DNA from: Aliidiomarina quisquiliarum | Lineage (GTDB): Bacteria > Pseudomonadota > Gammaproteobacteria > Enterobacterales > Alteromonadaceae | NCBI RefSeq assembly: GCF_023922585.1 | Contig: NZ_JAMFTN010000010.1 | Span: 248,420-312,419, forward strand | DNA length: 64,000 bases | Direction: 5' to 3' | Shown here: one piece after another, positions 15,228-24,698 of the stretch | How positions within the stretch are numbered: position 1 is the stretch's first letter | Layout of the letters: each line of letters starts with the position of its first letter | Translations under genes and position numbers: made by a program | The notes under the pieces: generated by a model | Seen by the model: only the letters and a program-made list of their open reading frames with translations | Told to the model about the DNA's origin: nothing | Databases searched by the model: none

Positions 15228-15911
15228 ATGAATAGAACTAATTTACTCGTTAACTTCTTAATAGCGTTGTTCGCTATCCCTGCATTTGCAGAACACCCAA
15301 CATCGTTCAGCCAGGCAAAACGATTTGCCCGAGAAGTTTACCAAGACACCCAGAGTACGTTTTACTGTGGATGTAGTTATAACAATGATGGTGCGATTGA
15401 TGCTGCATCTTGCGGATATGAACCAAGGAAGCAACCGAAACGAGGAAAACGCTTAGAGTGGGAGCACGTTGTCTCAGCTTGGGAAATTGGCCATCAACGC
15501 CAATGCTGGCAAAATGGTGGTCGTCGGAACTGTGAAAAGAATGATCCTGAGTTTTCTAAAATGGTGTCGGATCTCCATAACCTTGTACCATCAGTAGGAG
15601 AACTCAACGGGGATAGATCAAATTTTCGATTTGGCATGATTCCGAATGAACCAAGAGCCTACGGTCAATGTGATTTCGAAGTTGATTTCAAAGACCGCCG
15701 TGCAGAACCACCAGCTAACCGTCAGGGTGATATTGCTAGAATTTATTTCTACATGCGTGATCAATACGGCCTAAGACTAAGCAGGCAACAAACTCAACTA
15801 TTTGAAGCTTGGTCAAGAATGGACCCTTTGGACGAATGGGAAAAAGTACGTGATTTGAAGATTAAAGGCATTCAAGGTAATTCTAATTGCCATGTATCAG
15901 ATAGCTGTTAA
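15228..15911 (+). CDS. Periplasmic or secreted endonuclease I (EndA/Vvn family)
   Basis: A 227-residue protein with a signal peptide (MNRTNLLVNFLIALFAIPAFA, likely cut after AFA). The mature part is an EndA/Vvn/Dns nuclease: the FYCGCSYNNDG and SCGYEPRK segments hold paired cysteines, the beta-beta-alpha-metal site is RLEWEHVVSAWEIG, and SDLHNLVPSVGELNGDRSN carries the Asn that completes it. These enzymes cut DNA and RNA outside the cytoplasm and can limit uptake of free or incoming DNA. It occupies hotspot 4 next to a DUF4365 gene. It could restrict competing DNA or phage; that role is inference. Confidence 0.88.
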   Translation: MNRTNLLVNFLIALFAIPAFAEHPTSFSQAKRFAREVYQDTQSTFYCGCSYNNDGAIDAASCGYEPRKQPKRGKRLEWEHVVSAWEIGHQRQCWQNGGRRNCEKNDPEFSKMVSDLHNLVPSVGELNGDRSNFRFGMIPNEPRAYGQCDFEVDFKDRRAEPPANRQGDIARIYFYMRDQYGLRLSRQQTQLFEAWSRMDPLDEWEKVRDLKIKGIQGNSNCHVSDSC

Positions 15912-16029
15912 TTGAAAACTAGCTAGAACAAATTAGTTGAATAACTCTTATTCCCGCTTACTCTATTATAATTTAAATTTTTGCAGCTTCCCGTTAAAAT
16001 ATAAGCCATTAAATTTATAAGGTGTCACG

Positions 16030-17844
16030 ATGAATGCAGGTGAGATTGGCGCAGCAGCTGGACGAATTTTTAACTATAAAGCGCCGCTTAATTGGATTAT
16101 TAGAAGTCAAGAAGATCAGGATGATCATGGTATTGATTGTGAAATTGAGCTGAAAGATTCAAATGGTAGAGCTCTTGGTCAAGAAAGCGTGTTTAAAATT
16201 CAGCTTAAAGGCCAAGAGAACTGTTCATTTATTGAGGATGGACAGAAGCTGTCTTTCTCGGTTTCTCGCGCACGTCTTCAGTATTATCTCAAGTTCAATA
16301 TTCCAGTGATATTGGTAGTTGTTGAAGTGTCTAGCGAAGATATTTACTGGGTTTCTGTTACTGGCAATCAAGAGATCTTGGAGAAAGTAAGAGACTCATC
16401 TACAGATACTTTGACTGTCCATTTGCCCGTTGAGAAAAAGCTAGAAAAAACCGATACCGCAACATTCGATAAATTGTTGGTGGCTGTTCAAGAATGTTGG
16501 GACTTTCTGTCTTTAAGAGATCTTAAGCTTGCGGTTAACAACTGTAAAACACTGCAACCAGAAGCTTTGAATACATGTATCGAACAAGTAGGTGACGCTT
16601 TGTTCAAGGCTTACCATATCAAGTTAGACCAACTCCTACTTACTAGATCATTTAATGATCTTTATCAGCAAGCCAGTGACATTATTCAATCGCGCATTGT
16701 GCCACCTAAAGATAGGTTCTTGGCTACACTTTACTTCGATTATGCTTTTAAGGTCGCTCCTTATAAACAAGTAAAAAACGAACAAGTTGAAGAGCAATTT
16801 AAGTTATGCGAATACTTAATTATTTTTGCCAGAGAGCAAAAAGAGTCAGCTTATCGTCTTACAGCTATAGCAAAAGCAAGAAGCTCACTGTTTAACTTTA
16901 AAGTTGAACAACTTCATGCGCACCATCATTCAAATGAAAACTTCAAATCGGATAGTTTTGAATACTTGTTTATGAACCGAGAAATACATAAGCAATACCA
17001 TGATGCTTGTGCTCAGTTGCAGAAGATAATAAACATGTGCCATAGGCTGATTAACCTCGGTCAGTTTAATATCTTGGCTGATTTAATGTGTGATGTGGCA
17101 TTATCTATAGGTATGTTTAAAACCATTCATAATGCACGTGGTTCAAATGAAGCTATTGCATTCCTAGATGAGTGGCTTGAAAAGATGCTGCACACAGTAT
17201 TGATGTACTCGTCAATTGTTAGTGAAATGAGAAAAATTGAGCAGCTGTATCTTATGGTCAATTTGCAGTCCGAACTCAAAACTATTGTTAAGTTCGACGT
17301 TAGATATTTAATTATCGAGCATTGTCCGAGTTCTGAAGAGTTATTGGATGCACTTGACAATGTAATGGCGAGTAAGGATCAACCCAAACCACTTTTTGAA
17401 ACCAGCATTGAAGAGCAAAAGCAATTCTTTGCTTACATGGCTAAAAACCTTGGTATGGACCCAGACGATCCTACTTCGAGAGAAGGTCAGTTCATAGCAA
17501 TAGGTTTAGCCAACTATGACCCTACAAATATTATTGGTCATTGTGAGCATATGTTTGTTGATTACCGACCGAGAGGGATGATAGCCCAACAGCTAGGAAT
17601 GCACTCTCTAAGTATGCCGATCATGACTTGCTTAAAGCATAAGCACACAGTTGGAACGGGGAACTTGTTAATCAAAGCATTCGATAACTCTGATGGACCA
17701 GAGTTTGCGTTAGGATTTAAGCAACGTCATTGTGATAAGTGCTCTGATTGTTCACCAAGAGCAGATGATTGGGTTTGGAGTTTGAAATGGCAGCAAGAAG
17801 AACGAACAAAACATGTCGAGTGGCTTGATAAGATAGACTTTTAA
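16030..17844 (+). CDS. DUF4365 (PD-(D/E)XK-like) protein with helical C terminus
   Basis: A 604-residue hotspot-4 cargo protein. Residues 1-160 match the DUF4365 layout: an opening helix, DDHGIDCEIEL with Asp36 and Glu38/Glu40, and FKIQLKGQ with Gln58 and Lys60, the arrangement of a restriction-endonuclease-like active site. Residues 165-480 are helical, with many aromatic and leucine positions, and suit a TPR-like scaffold. The C terminus contains RHCDKCSDCSPRADDW, a possible metal-binding cluster. DUF4365 proteins are frequent in defence islands, so a stand-alone nuclease-plus-sensor role is plausible but unproven. GGTGT is the only weak ribosome-site candidate before the ATG. Confidence 0.7.
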   Translation: MNAGEIGAAAGRIFNYKAPLNWIIRSQEDQDDHGIDCEIELKDSNGRALGQESVFKIQLKGQENCSFIEDGQKLSFSVSRARLQYYLKFNIPVILVVVEVSSEDIYWVSVTGNQEILEKVRDSSTDTLTVHLPVEKKLEKTDTATFDKLLVAVQECWDFLSLRDLKLAVNNCKTLQPEALNTCIEQVGDALFKAYHIKLDQLLLTRSFNDLYQQASDIIQSRIVPPKDRFLATLYFDYAFKVAPYKQVKNEQVEEQFKLCEYLIIFAREQKESAYRLTAIAKARSSLFNFKVEQLHAHHHSNENFKSDSFEYLFMNREIHKQYHDACAQLQKIINMCHRLINLGQFNILADLMCDVALSIGMFKTIHNARGSNEAIAFLDEWLEKMLHTVLMYSSIVSEMRKIEQLYLMVNLQSELKTIVKFDVRYLIIEHCPSSEELLDALDNVMASKDQPKPLFETSIEEQKQFFAYMAKNLGMDPDDPTSREGQFIAIGLANYDPTNIIGHCEHMFVDYRPRGMIAQQLGMHSLSMPIMTCLKHKHTVGTGNLLIKAFDNSDGPEFALGFKQRHCDKCSDCSPRADDWVWSLKWQQEERTKHVEWLDKIDF

Positions 17845-17969
17845 ACAGCTTATACATGCCACTTTGAAATCAAAAAATAGATGTGCTGTTGCGAACATCA
17901 ACTTAGCTTAGCCTACTACAAATTAGTCGCAGTTAAATCAAATCAAAGCATATTTAATATTTTTTATAT

Positions 17970-18004
17970 GCTCCATTAGCCCAGCAAACCCTGGCTAATG
18001 GAGC
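17970..18004. terminator. Bidirectional terminator between DUF4365 gene and traN
   Basis: GCTCCATTAGCC and GGCTAATGGAGC form a perfect 12-bp stem around an 11-nt loop. On the plus strand it is followed by CATTTCTTTTAATT, and it lies nine bases from the stop of the convergent traN. Confidence 0.75.
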
Positions 18005-18012
18005 CATTTCTT

Positions 18013-21000
18013 TTAATTATTCCCCGAAATTTCTTCCGTCGCCTCCTGACGCAGTTTCTGGGCATCCATTCCGTTTAGCCGTTCAATGGCTCTGTCTGCG
18101 GCACTCTGACGATTTCCATCAACGTTTAGCGTACTTCCTGAGCCAGTGAGTCTCTCAAGATCCAGTGAAGGTATTTCAGGTAGGTTGCCCGTGATCGACA
18201 AGATACCTATCCATTCATCGAGATTGACTTGGCTCCAGTCTACCTGGTTTAACTGACTCGCGGTCAAACCTTCACAGTTTGGTGACTTCGCACTGCCCCA
18301 ACCAAGGCCCAATTGCGGACGTACTTGTTCTTGAATGATCCGTGAAAGCGGCGAAGTAAAGCAGCAATATGATTGCCGTTTCTCAACACAGGCACCTAAG
18401 AACTTAGACTTGCAGTAAGAGCCTACGTAGTGGCAACTCTTCAATACCCGCTTGGCGTTCATTTCAAACTCGCTCTGCTCACATTTCCAGATAAGCTGAA
18501 TGAGGATCATGGTGACTGAATAAATCATGTAGGCCGTCATAACCGTACTCAGAACCGCGCCCGCAGCGCCACCCAGCGCAAAGTTACCACCCGATACAAC
18601 ACCATCGGCTCCAACCGCGCCACCAACGTTACTAAACAGTGCCGATTGCGCCCCCGAACCAAAGGTAGAACCTACCCACTCAGCCGTTTTGTTGGTCAAC
18701 ACCTGCATAAAGCCAGTCGCAGCTTGCTCCGCTCCCGCGCCAGCAGCCGTTGATGGCCCAGCCCCCATGAGAGAGTCCCATGCAGACACAAAAGGCTCTT
18801 TAACCGCACTCCAAGTGCTCGTGATTGGCTCCCTAAGCGTATTCCAGGAGCCATAGATTGCCGAAGACGGATTCATGGCCATGACTGCCGTATCAAGCTT
18901 GTTAACCGCCACTATCATCGTAATGTAGTCCGATAGCGACACGCCACTTGGCTTTTCACAGCAATCGACTATGCCGCCAACGGCTTTTTTGCACTGGCCA
19001 GCATTACCTTTAAAGACCGTACACTCGACGTTATCTTGGCCATCAACTCCCGTGCATGACATATCATTGGTCATAAACTGCGCCGCATTAAGCATCGCAG
19101 CGGCCTCTGCAAAGTTAGCCTGCTTGATTGACTCTGGCTCTAAACAATCTGTGCCCATGCAGCGAACTGGCCCCTCACAGTTGTATTGAGTTTCCTTTCG
19201 AGCGTTTTGCACTTCGACGCTTTGTCCGCAGTCATACACCAAACTTTGGATATAGCAGAAGCCTTCATGACCAGCCCCGCCTTCAGTGCATTCGGTTCTG
19301 ACGTACTGGCAGGCCGGGTTTTGCTCCAGCGCGGAACACGTATTGGTGGTCGTGTTTTGTCCGTTATTGACGATGGTTTGTGTATTACCATTGGCATCTA
19401 CCCAGCTATCTGAGCTGCCCATGTTGAACTCTGGATGAGCAGTCGAAGCATTGTAGGTCGCTTTTGCCCTCCAGCATGAGAGCCCCAGTCCATCAGAGCT
19501 GCCACGACTGGTTAAATGAGCAGGAGACGAAACAACCGTCGGATAAAGGCTTCCAAGATTGGCCAACTCGCCACTACCAACTGTTAACCCGTCGATTCGT
19601 TTTATGCCCGTATCCAAACACTGCCACTGCACCGCAGTGAACTGATCCGTTTGCATCAAGCATTGGTCTATGCCCGGATCACTTGATTGATGAACAACGT
19701 CTTGCTCTAAGTATTTGCCAGAGAAGGTCAAGGAAGCACTCAGTTTCGCAGGAGCCAAACACTTCTGAACTTCTCGGCTGCAAGTATCGAAATCGACTTT
19801 GTTCCAGCCGGACTCACATCTGGAACGCGTGACTTCCTGTGGTTCATGCCACGAAATATTCGACCCATTAACGACCTTGCACAATGAGCCAACCAAGGTT
19901 CCTTTTGGACAGGTCATTTCAGGGTATTTAATGGACGGTTTCGTCTCTGTTACCGTCTCCTTGTTGCCCGTCAATGAGAGTGTCGTTTTCCAGCCATTTG
20001 CCTTGGACGGCGACTCGGTGATTTTTATCTCAGTATTTTGATTATCAAACACTCTCAGCGTCGCGTTTCCAGTTTGCATAGTGCTGCTGTGCTGTGGAAC
20101 AAAGCTGAGCGTTTCAGAGCTAAAGCAACCGCGCTCAATGGACCAGCTTTGTTGATGGGTTTCAGCGGATACACGTCGTTCTAACTGACACTCAGTAAGC
20201 GTGCTGATCTTCTCGCACACCTGGTAATCCGGTACATGCTTGGTTTCAGTAAATGGCGTAATCGTCTGAGTAGGCTCACAGGCCTCAAAACTACTCGGCA
20301 TAAGATTGGATACCACGCACTTTGGATCGTTGGTTTGCAATCCACAGTCAAAGGTATCGGTAAAACGAATGCATTCACCTCTATCATTGGTTTCGGCACA
20401 TTCTGACGACATGAAGCCACAGGAAGGGTTCGCTTCAAGCACTTGGCAGGCCTGATTTTCAATCCCTTTATAGCTTTCATCATCCACACTGACTTGTACA
20501 CGCCGACACAAAGGCGATATGCCAGCCACTGGGCTTGGGGCAAAGTAGGATTCACAAACTGAAACACCATTGACCACCGTACATCCGTTGGTTGAAGACG
20601 GCTGATCCGTGCATTGAATGCTGTAGTCTGAAAACTTCGTCGGGATATCCGCTGCTTGTTCGATACAGGACTGTGGTGACCAACTATCATTCATCACCAC
20701 CTTGGTTGGATCAAAGCGCACCTTGATGCGTGCATAGCCCTCACCACTACCCGTTACCGATACGCGAATTTTGACTGGCACTTCTAAACCGGGCTCTACC
20801 GCTTTTAGCTTGGCGGTGAGGTCAGTATTAGGATTGCGTTCCCAACTGGTACTAAGCTCGCAGCGACCTGCCGTTTCTGGTGGAAAGTTATTGTTCGGCC
20901 CAGACCAGACTTTCTGATCGCCAAGCCACACTTGCATGTAGTCATCCCATTTTGCGTACTCAAGAACGGCTGAGGTAATCGCTTCGGGGTTGACGACTTT

Positions 21001-21705
21001 GAGTGTGATGGCCTGTTCGAACACTTTACAACGACCACTCCAGTAGTTGTCGCCAATTCGTCCTATCCAAACTTCAAGACACCCCTCACCACAAGAGCGA
21101 AGGTTCATCGGTCCTGAAACATGCTCAATAATGCCTGCCGTGTAATCGTGAGTAATAGTGCAGCTGTTAACCGCTGTATTGAGTCTGTCACATTGCTGGT
21201 AATTTGGGCTGCCTTCACCTTGAGACTCACAGCCGGGGAAGCTTTGGGTTAATAGATTGGGGTCAGTTTGAACCGCATCAGTTAATGCCCAAAGCGGATC
21301 ATTGACCATATCTGGCCGAGACCTGTCTTTGATTTGCTGTAGCGAGCGAAATGCCTCACCCGTAGCGCCACTTTCGGATACCATGCTCTCTTGGCGCTGC
21401 GTCCCCAATTGATTCATGCTGGCATCAGAGCCATAAACGCCCGTTAAGACACCTAATGAGCCTTGATCCATACCAGGAAATAGCTCTTGCAAGTTAATGG
21501 ACTCATTACCACTGCCACTCGGCACCAACAATGTATTGCCGTTAAGTGCGGGCATCGTCCAGTTTTGCAGCAATTGCTTACCTTCTTGTTGTCCGCTTAG
21601 GCCGGATTGACGCTGCACATCAGCGGCCACGCCATGTAAGGGCAGGCACGCCATAGTGATTGATAAAATACCCGCTAACACTCGGGTAAAAAGTGTTGGT
21701 TTCAT
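18013..21705 (-). CDS. traN: TraN mating-pair stabilisation protein
   Basis: A 1230-residue cysteine-rich secreted protein opening with a signal peptide (MKPTLFTRVLAGILSITMACL, cut near GVAA). Dozens of cysteines spread from about residue 155 to the C terminus suit an extensively disulphide-bonded outer-membrane adhesin. TraN of F-type systems sits in the outer membrane and stabilises contact with the recipient; the SXT homologue is much larger than F TraN, as here. A hydrophobic Gly/Ala-rich stretch lies in the last third (GGNFALGGAAGAVLSTVMTA). GGGAGG stands upstream of the ATG, two bases after traU, and DsbC encoded upstream likely helps its folding. Confidence 0.92.
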   Translation of the reverse strand: MKPTLFTRVLAGILSITMACLPLHGVAADVQRQSGLSGQQEGKQLLQNWTMPALNGNTLLVPSGSGNESINLQELFPGMDQGSLGVLTGVYGSDASMNQLGTQRQESMVSESGATGEAFRSLQQIKDRSRPDMVNDPLWALTDAVQTDPNLLTQSFPGCESQGEGSPNYQQCDRLNTAVNSCTITHDYTAGIIEHVSGPMNLRSCGEGCLEVWIGRIGDNYWSGRCKVFEQAITLKVVNPEAITSAVLEYAKWDDYMQVWLGDQKVWSGPNNNFPPETAGRCELSTSWERNPNTDLTAKLKAVEPGLEVPVKIRVSVTGSGEGYARIKVRFDPTKVVMNDSWSPQSCIEQAADIPTKFSDYSIQCTDQPSSTNGCTVVNGVSVCESYFAPSPVAGISPLCRRVQVSVDDESYKGIENQACQVLEANPSCGFMSSECAETNDRGECIRFTDTFDCGLQTNDPKCVVSNLMPSSFEACEPTQTITPFTETKHVPDYQVCEKISTLTECQLERRVSAETHQQSWSIERGCFSSETLSFVPQHSSTMQTGNATLRVFDNQNTEIKITESPSKANGWKTTLSLTGNKETVTETKPSIKYPEMTCPKGTLVGSLCKVVNGSNISWHEPQEVTRSRCESGWNKVDFDTCSREVQKCLAPAKLSASLTFSGKYLEQDVVHQSSDPGIDQCLMQTDQFTAVQWQCLDTGIKRIDGLTVGSGELANLGSLYPTVVSSPAHLTSRGSSDGLGLSCWRAKATYNASTAHPEFNMGSSDSWVDANGNTQTIVNNGQNTTTNTCSALEQNPACQYVRTECTEGGAGHEGFCYIQSLVYDCGQSVEVQNARKETQYNCEGPVRCMGTDCLEPESIKQANFAEAAAMLNAAQFMTNDMSCTGVDGQDNVECTVFKGNAGQCKKAVGGIVDCCEKPSGVSLSDYITMIVAVNKLDTAVMAMNPSSAIYGSWNTLREPITSTWSAVKEPFVSAWDSLMGAGPSTAAGAGAEQAATGFMQVLTNKTAEWVGSTFGSGAQSALFSNVGGAVGADGVVSGGNFALGGAAGAVLSTVMTAYMIYSVTMILIQLIWKCEQSEFEMNAKRVLKSCHYVGSYCKSKFLGACVEKRQSYCCFTSPLSRIIQEQVRPQLGLGWGSAKSPNCEGLTASQLNQVDWSQVNLDEWIGILSITGNLPEIPSLDLERLTGSGSTLNVDGNRQSAADRAIERLNGMDAQKLRQEATEEISGNN

Positions 21706-21707
21706 GG

Positions 21708-22736
21708 TTAACCTCCCGAGTTACAGCAGTCTTGCCAGCGCCACAAAATGTAGAGCGCATCTTCACCGGCACCGGGGATCGTTCGCCACTCTCCCCATTT
21801 CATGGTGCTTTCACCGATAACATGAGCACTTTCAGTTTCTGGTACAGGAAAGAACATACTCATCTTGTATTGGGATTTCGGTAGCATAGGTTCGATAACA
21901 GGTCGGCATAGCGCACTGTTCCCCATTGTTCGTCTAGCAAGACCACGTCTGTGTTGAGCCGCGATTGCACGCGCCGCTAAATGGCTGGTGTTTTCTGCTA
22001 ATGAGCCAAAGGCTAAAGTGTGGCCAGATAAGGGATATAAATGGCCCCAACTGCCAGCACACCAAAACAACTGGTCGATGGGTTTACCAAGCGTCGATGA
22101 GGCAGCGTCAGCGGTACAAGCCGAAATAGCCAATGGATTGGCAACGGCCGCCGCTTCAGGCTGAGTAAAAAAAGCCAGTTCATCGTTCAGCCATGTTGGG
22201 TCCAATTCGGACAAATACATCAAGTCAAAGTCCATGTAACCATCGGCATTGCAATTGCCATCCATGAACAAATCGAGCATGACCAAAAGCGGAAAGGCGT
22301 AATAATGGTAATGGTAGAAAGCAAGATCACCGGTATCGTATTCACCCTCGCCATGACCACCTTGCAGTCGCCTATCACCTAACGGTAAACGAATCCCTCC
22401 CAGGGAAGGCGAGCAACCCGGCGTTCTGACCAGTTCAATCAAACGCGCTGGCTCCCACATGCTGGTAACAATACCTGGCCTTGGCACGCCTAAGTTGTCT
22501 TCACATAAGCAAAATGACTTATTTGATGCGCCGCTTGGGACACTGCCAGAGCCAAGCGGAAGCCCTGCAACCCGGATAGGAAAAATGCATGACCAGCAAA
22601 CATCCGTCAGCAACTTACCCGACAATAAACCCGCGTCTGGGCAGGTCAGTTCGGCTTTAGCAGGAATAGATGCGCCCAGGACAAGCATGACAACGAGAGT
22701 ACGCAACCGACGATACGTATTATTGAGCTTTTTCAT
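21708..22736 (-). CDS. traU: TraU conjugative transfer protein
   Basis: A 342-residue periplasmic TraU. It opens MKKLNNTYRRLRTLVVMLVL with a signal peptide ending near AKA, and shows the TraU features CWSCIFPIRVAGLPLG and repeated cysteine pairs (LFWCAGSWGHLYPLSGH), ending in RWQDCCNSGG. TraU is needed for assembly of the F-type channel and for DNA transfer. I chose the ATG at 22736 because GGAG precedes it; a TTG two codons upstream is the only longer option. The gene overlaps the end of traW and abuts traN. Confidence 0.92.
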   Translation of the reverse strand: MKKLNNTYRRLRTLVVMLVLGASIPAKAELTCPDAGLLSGKLLTDVCWSCIFPIRVAGLPLGSGSVPSGASNKSFCLCEDNLGVPRPGIVTSMWEPARLIELVRTPGCSPSLGGIRLPLGDRRLQGGHGEGEYDTGDLAFYHYHYYAFPLLVMLDLFMDGNCNADGYMDFDLMYLSELDPTWLNDELAFFTQPEAAAVANPLAISACTADAASSTLGKPIDQLFWCAGSWGHLYPLSGHTLAFGSLAENTSHLAARAIAAQHRRGLARRTMGNSALCRPVIEPMLPKSQYKMSMFFPVPETESAHVIGESTMKWGEWRTIPGAGEDALYILWRWQDCCNSGG

Positions 22737-23844
22737 GAACAAGCTCCTTTGCTGGAATTTCTTCTATTTCAAACGCGAGTCCCTTTGCTTGAACAAACGA
22801 TGGGGTGACTTGCAGATCAAAGCGCTGCTTTAGCGAGACATTGAGAAGGTAAACAGGACTGTCCAATGTCTTTTCGATCGCATTGAGGCGATTCCAGCCT
22901 TGCGCACGGTCGAGCTGCGTGGTGATAAGCGTAATGCGGCGCAGTGTCCTATCTTGCGTCTCAAGCCAATGCGCAACTGCGTCTACTTCTTCAGCGTCCG
23001 ACGCATTAAACACCACGAGCTGCTGAGTAAATGGCAAGGCTTTGAGCGGGTTAATACGCGTTCCTGCTGGGATCAATGTTCGGCCATTGGCATCCAATAG
23101 CGGCCGCTGCAAGACGATGGTTGGATCAACCGTTCTTATCCGATACTGCGTGGCTTTGGGTAAGTCAGTAAATGTTTGGCGAGACCAGAAACGCTCAATG
23201 GCTTTTTTCTTTAATGCGCCCAGATCAATCGACTGTAAACGCTGCATCGCTACTTGCATCAAATCCGGTTCTAAAATCGAATGAATAGGACCGCGTTGAC
23301 CCAATGAACCGGTATTGCCTGTTTCAATTTGACGCTGCAACCAGTCCTTGCTGTAAACCCCTAGTGCACTTGCAGTCACCTTGTCATCTTCTATGCGGAA
23401 AATGGCAGGCACGCTAGTCACCCGCCAGTGCACAAAGGCTCTCGGATCTATTCGAACCTGAGGAACAGGATCAAGCCCCGTCATCAGGGTATGCCAATCA
23501 CGGATAGCCGCCCCCAAGGTCTTTCCTTCAGGAATTCCCCGAAACAACACAATAGCGCCGGTAGCACTGGCCTCTTTAAATAGCTGCTTCAGTGAGGAAT
23601 CCCCCAGTGAAGACGACGCAAATATCAACCATTCATCGTTGTGTTTGAGCGACGCAGGTTGTTCAATCGGTGAAAAAGGCTCGATAAATTCAGATGAACC
23701 ATCCACAGCACTTTGTAAAATGCTGCGGCTCATTTCGACGATCTTTTTGTCCTCGTCAGACAACGGATAAGGCTCTTGTGCCCAGGACACTTGCACCCAA
23801 GCCAATGGAGCAACCAACAAAAATAAGAGGCATAGTCTTCTCAT
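22720..23844 (-). CDS. traW: TrbC-TraW fusion protein of the F-type secretion system
   Basis: A fused protein of about 374 residues. After a signal peptide (MRRLCLLFLLVAPLAWVQVS, cut near WAQ) the N-terminal half has the TrbC features (WLIFASSSLGDSSLKQLFKEA, VPQVRIDPRAF). The C-terminal half is TraW (RTLIPAGTRINPLKALPFTQQLVVFNA, then VSLKQRFDLQVTPSFVQ). In F these are separate genes needed for pilus assembly. Two in-frame ATGs occur at 23847 and 23844; AGGAGG at 23856-23851 is 3 bases from the first and 6 from the second, so I chose the second. The frame opens 32 codons further upstream inside trhF, which is not a likely start. Confidence 0.88.
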   Translation of the reverse strand: MRRLCLLFLLVAPLAWVQVSWAQEPYPLSDEDKKIVEMSRSILQSAVDGSSEFIEPFSPIEQPASLKHNDEWLIFASSSLGDSSLKQLFKEASATGAIVLFRGIPEGKTLGAAIRDWHTLMTGLDPVPQVRIDPRAFVHWRVTSVPAIFRIEDDKVTASALGVYSKDWLQRQIETGNTGSLGQRGPIHSILEPDLMQVAMQRLQSIDLGALKKKAIERFWSRQTFTDLPKATQYRIRTVDPTIVLQRPLLDANGRTLIPAGTRINPLKALPFTQQLVVFNASDAEEVDAVAHWLETQDRTLRRITLITTQLDRAQGWNRLNAIEKTLDSPVYLLNVSLKQRFDLQVTPSFVQAKGLAFEIEEIPAKELVHEKAQ

Positions 23845-23854
23845 CATCCACCTC

Positions 23855-24367
23855 CTACCAAAGCGGCCAAGCGCGACCGACAATCTGCTCGCGCTTAACG
23901 GCATTCCAATAACGGGAGTCGAAACTCGTTGCGGCCTCACCAGAAAACCAATATTCGTTTTCTTGCAGCGTCAATGAGCGGCTAAATTGTGATTCCGCCA
24001 CACCAAGACGCTGGGCTAATGCCATGCCGGTAGAGACTTCAGCACCGTTCACCAGCACATGCTCAGGCGTCACCTTGACTTCATCCCCAGGCATCCCTGT
24101 TAGGCGTTTAAGCATCCGAGTACCGTCGTTATATAACGGAGCGAGTCCTTTTGAGTGGAAGGCATACAAACCATCCTTAACGGGCTCTTTATTCCATAGG
24201 TCAATCAGATACACCGTGGTATCAGGCAGGCATCGCTCTTGCTGGGTATCGATACCTATTCGGTAGCGCATCATGGCGTAGGTGCCTACCACGGCCATGA
24301 TTAACGCGAGAGCGGTCAACCGGATGAGATATGGCCGCCAAGGCATTCTTTTACGGAGTATCTGCAT
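23855..24367 (-). CDS. trhF: TrhF/TraF-type S26 signal peptidase-like protein
   Basis: A 170-residue inner-membrane protein with one N-terminal membrane segment (LIRLTALALIMAVVGTYAMM) and a periplasmic S26 fold. RMLKRLTGMPGDEV holds the expected catalytic Lys region, and SRYWNAV is the conserved final box. In TraF-type peptidases the enzyme processes or cyclises pilin. The usual Ser nucleophile motif is not obvious: the matching stretch reads RCLPDTTVYLID. Family variation or loss of activity are both possible. The stop codon lies within the ribosome site of the next gene, so expression is coupled. Confidence 0.82.
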   Translation of the reverse strand: MQILRKRMPWRPYLIRLTALALIMAVVGTYAMMRYRIGIDTQQERCLPDTTVYLIDLWNKEPVKDGLYAFHSKGLAPLYNDGTRMLKRLTGMPGDEVKVTPEHVLVNGAEVSTGMALAQRLGVAESQFSRSLTLQENEYWFSGEAATSFDSRYWNAVKREQIVGRAWPLW

Positions 24368-24698
24368 GAGACACCTCCTTTGAGCCTACTGGCACAAATA
24401 CGGAGTCATCAGCACCCACCACCGCCTGGGCATCCAGCACGATAAAACCGGCTGCTTTTAGCTTTTCAATTTGCTGATTGGTCTGAAGCAAACTGGATTC
24501 GATGTCTTGTTCGCTGGCATTGGGGCCCAATGACAACACCGCCTCACCAAAATCCACGACTGCAATAGGCGTACTTAACGCCAACTGGCTGTGGATGGGT
24601 TCGAGTGTTTTCATTAAGAGCCAACTGGTCATTAAACCGCTGCCTGCAATAGACAAAGTAATAGAGGCCATAAATGGCCAAAGCGTGGTTTTATTCAT
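24351..24698 (-). CDS. TrbI-like (F-type) inner-membrane protein
   Basis: A 115-residue protein with an N-terminal membrane segment (LWPFMASITLSIAGSGLMTSWLL) and a periplasmic part (PIAVVDFGEAVLSL, GFIVLDAQAVVGA) that matches small TrbI proteins of F-type systems, which affect pilus extension and retraction. It sits between traC and trhF, the usual place of this gene, and overlaps both neighbours by 8-17 bases, implying translational coupling. The assignment rests on size, topology and position; it is moderately sure. Confidence 0.7.
   Translation of the reverse strand: MNKTTLWPFMASITLSIAGSGLMTSWLLMKTLEPIHSQLALSTPIAVVDFGEAVLSLGPNASEQDIESSLLQTNQQIEKLKAAGFIVLDAQAVVGADDSVFVPVGSKEVSHADTP

Noticed and set aside
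20181-20690. A 169-codon minus-strand frame inside traN
   Set aside because: It overlaps the cysteine-rich TraN frame entirely and has arginine-rich composition typical of an out-of-frame read.
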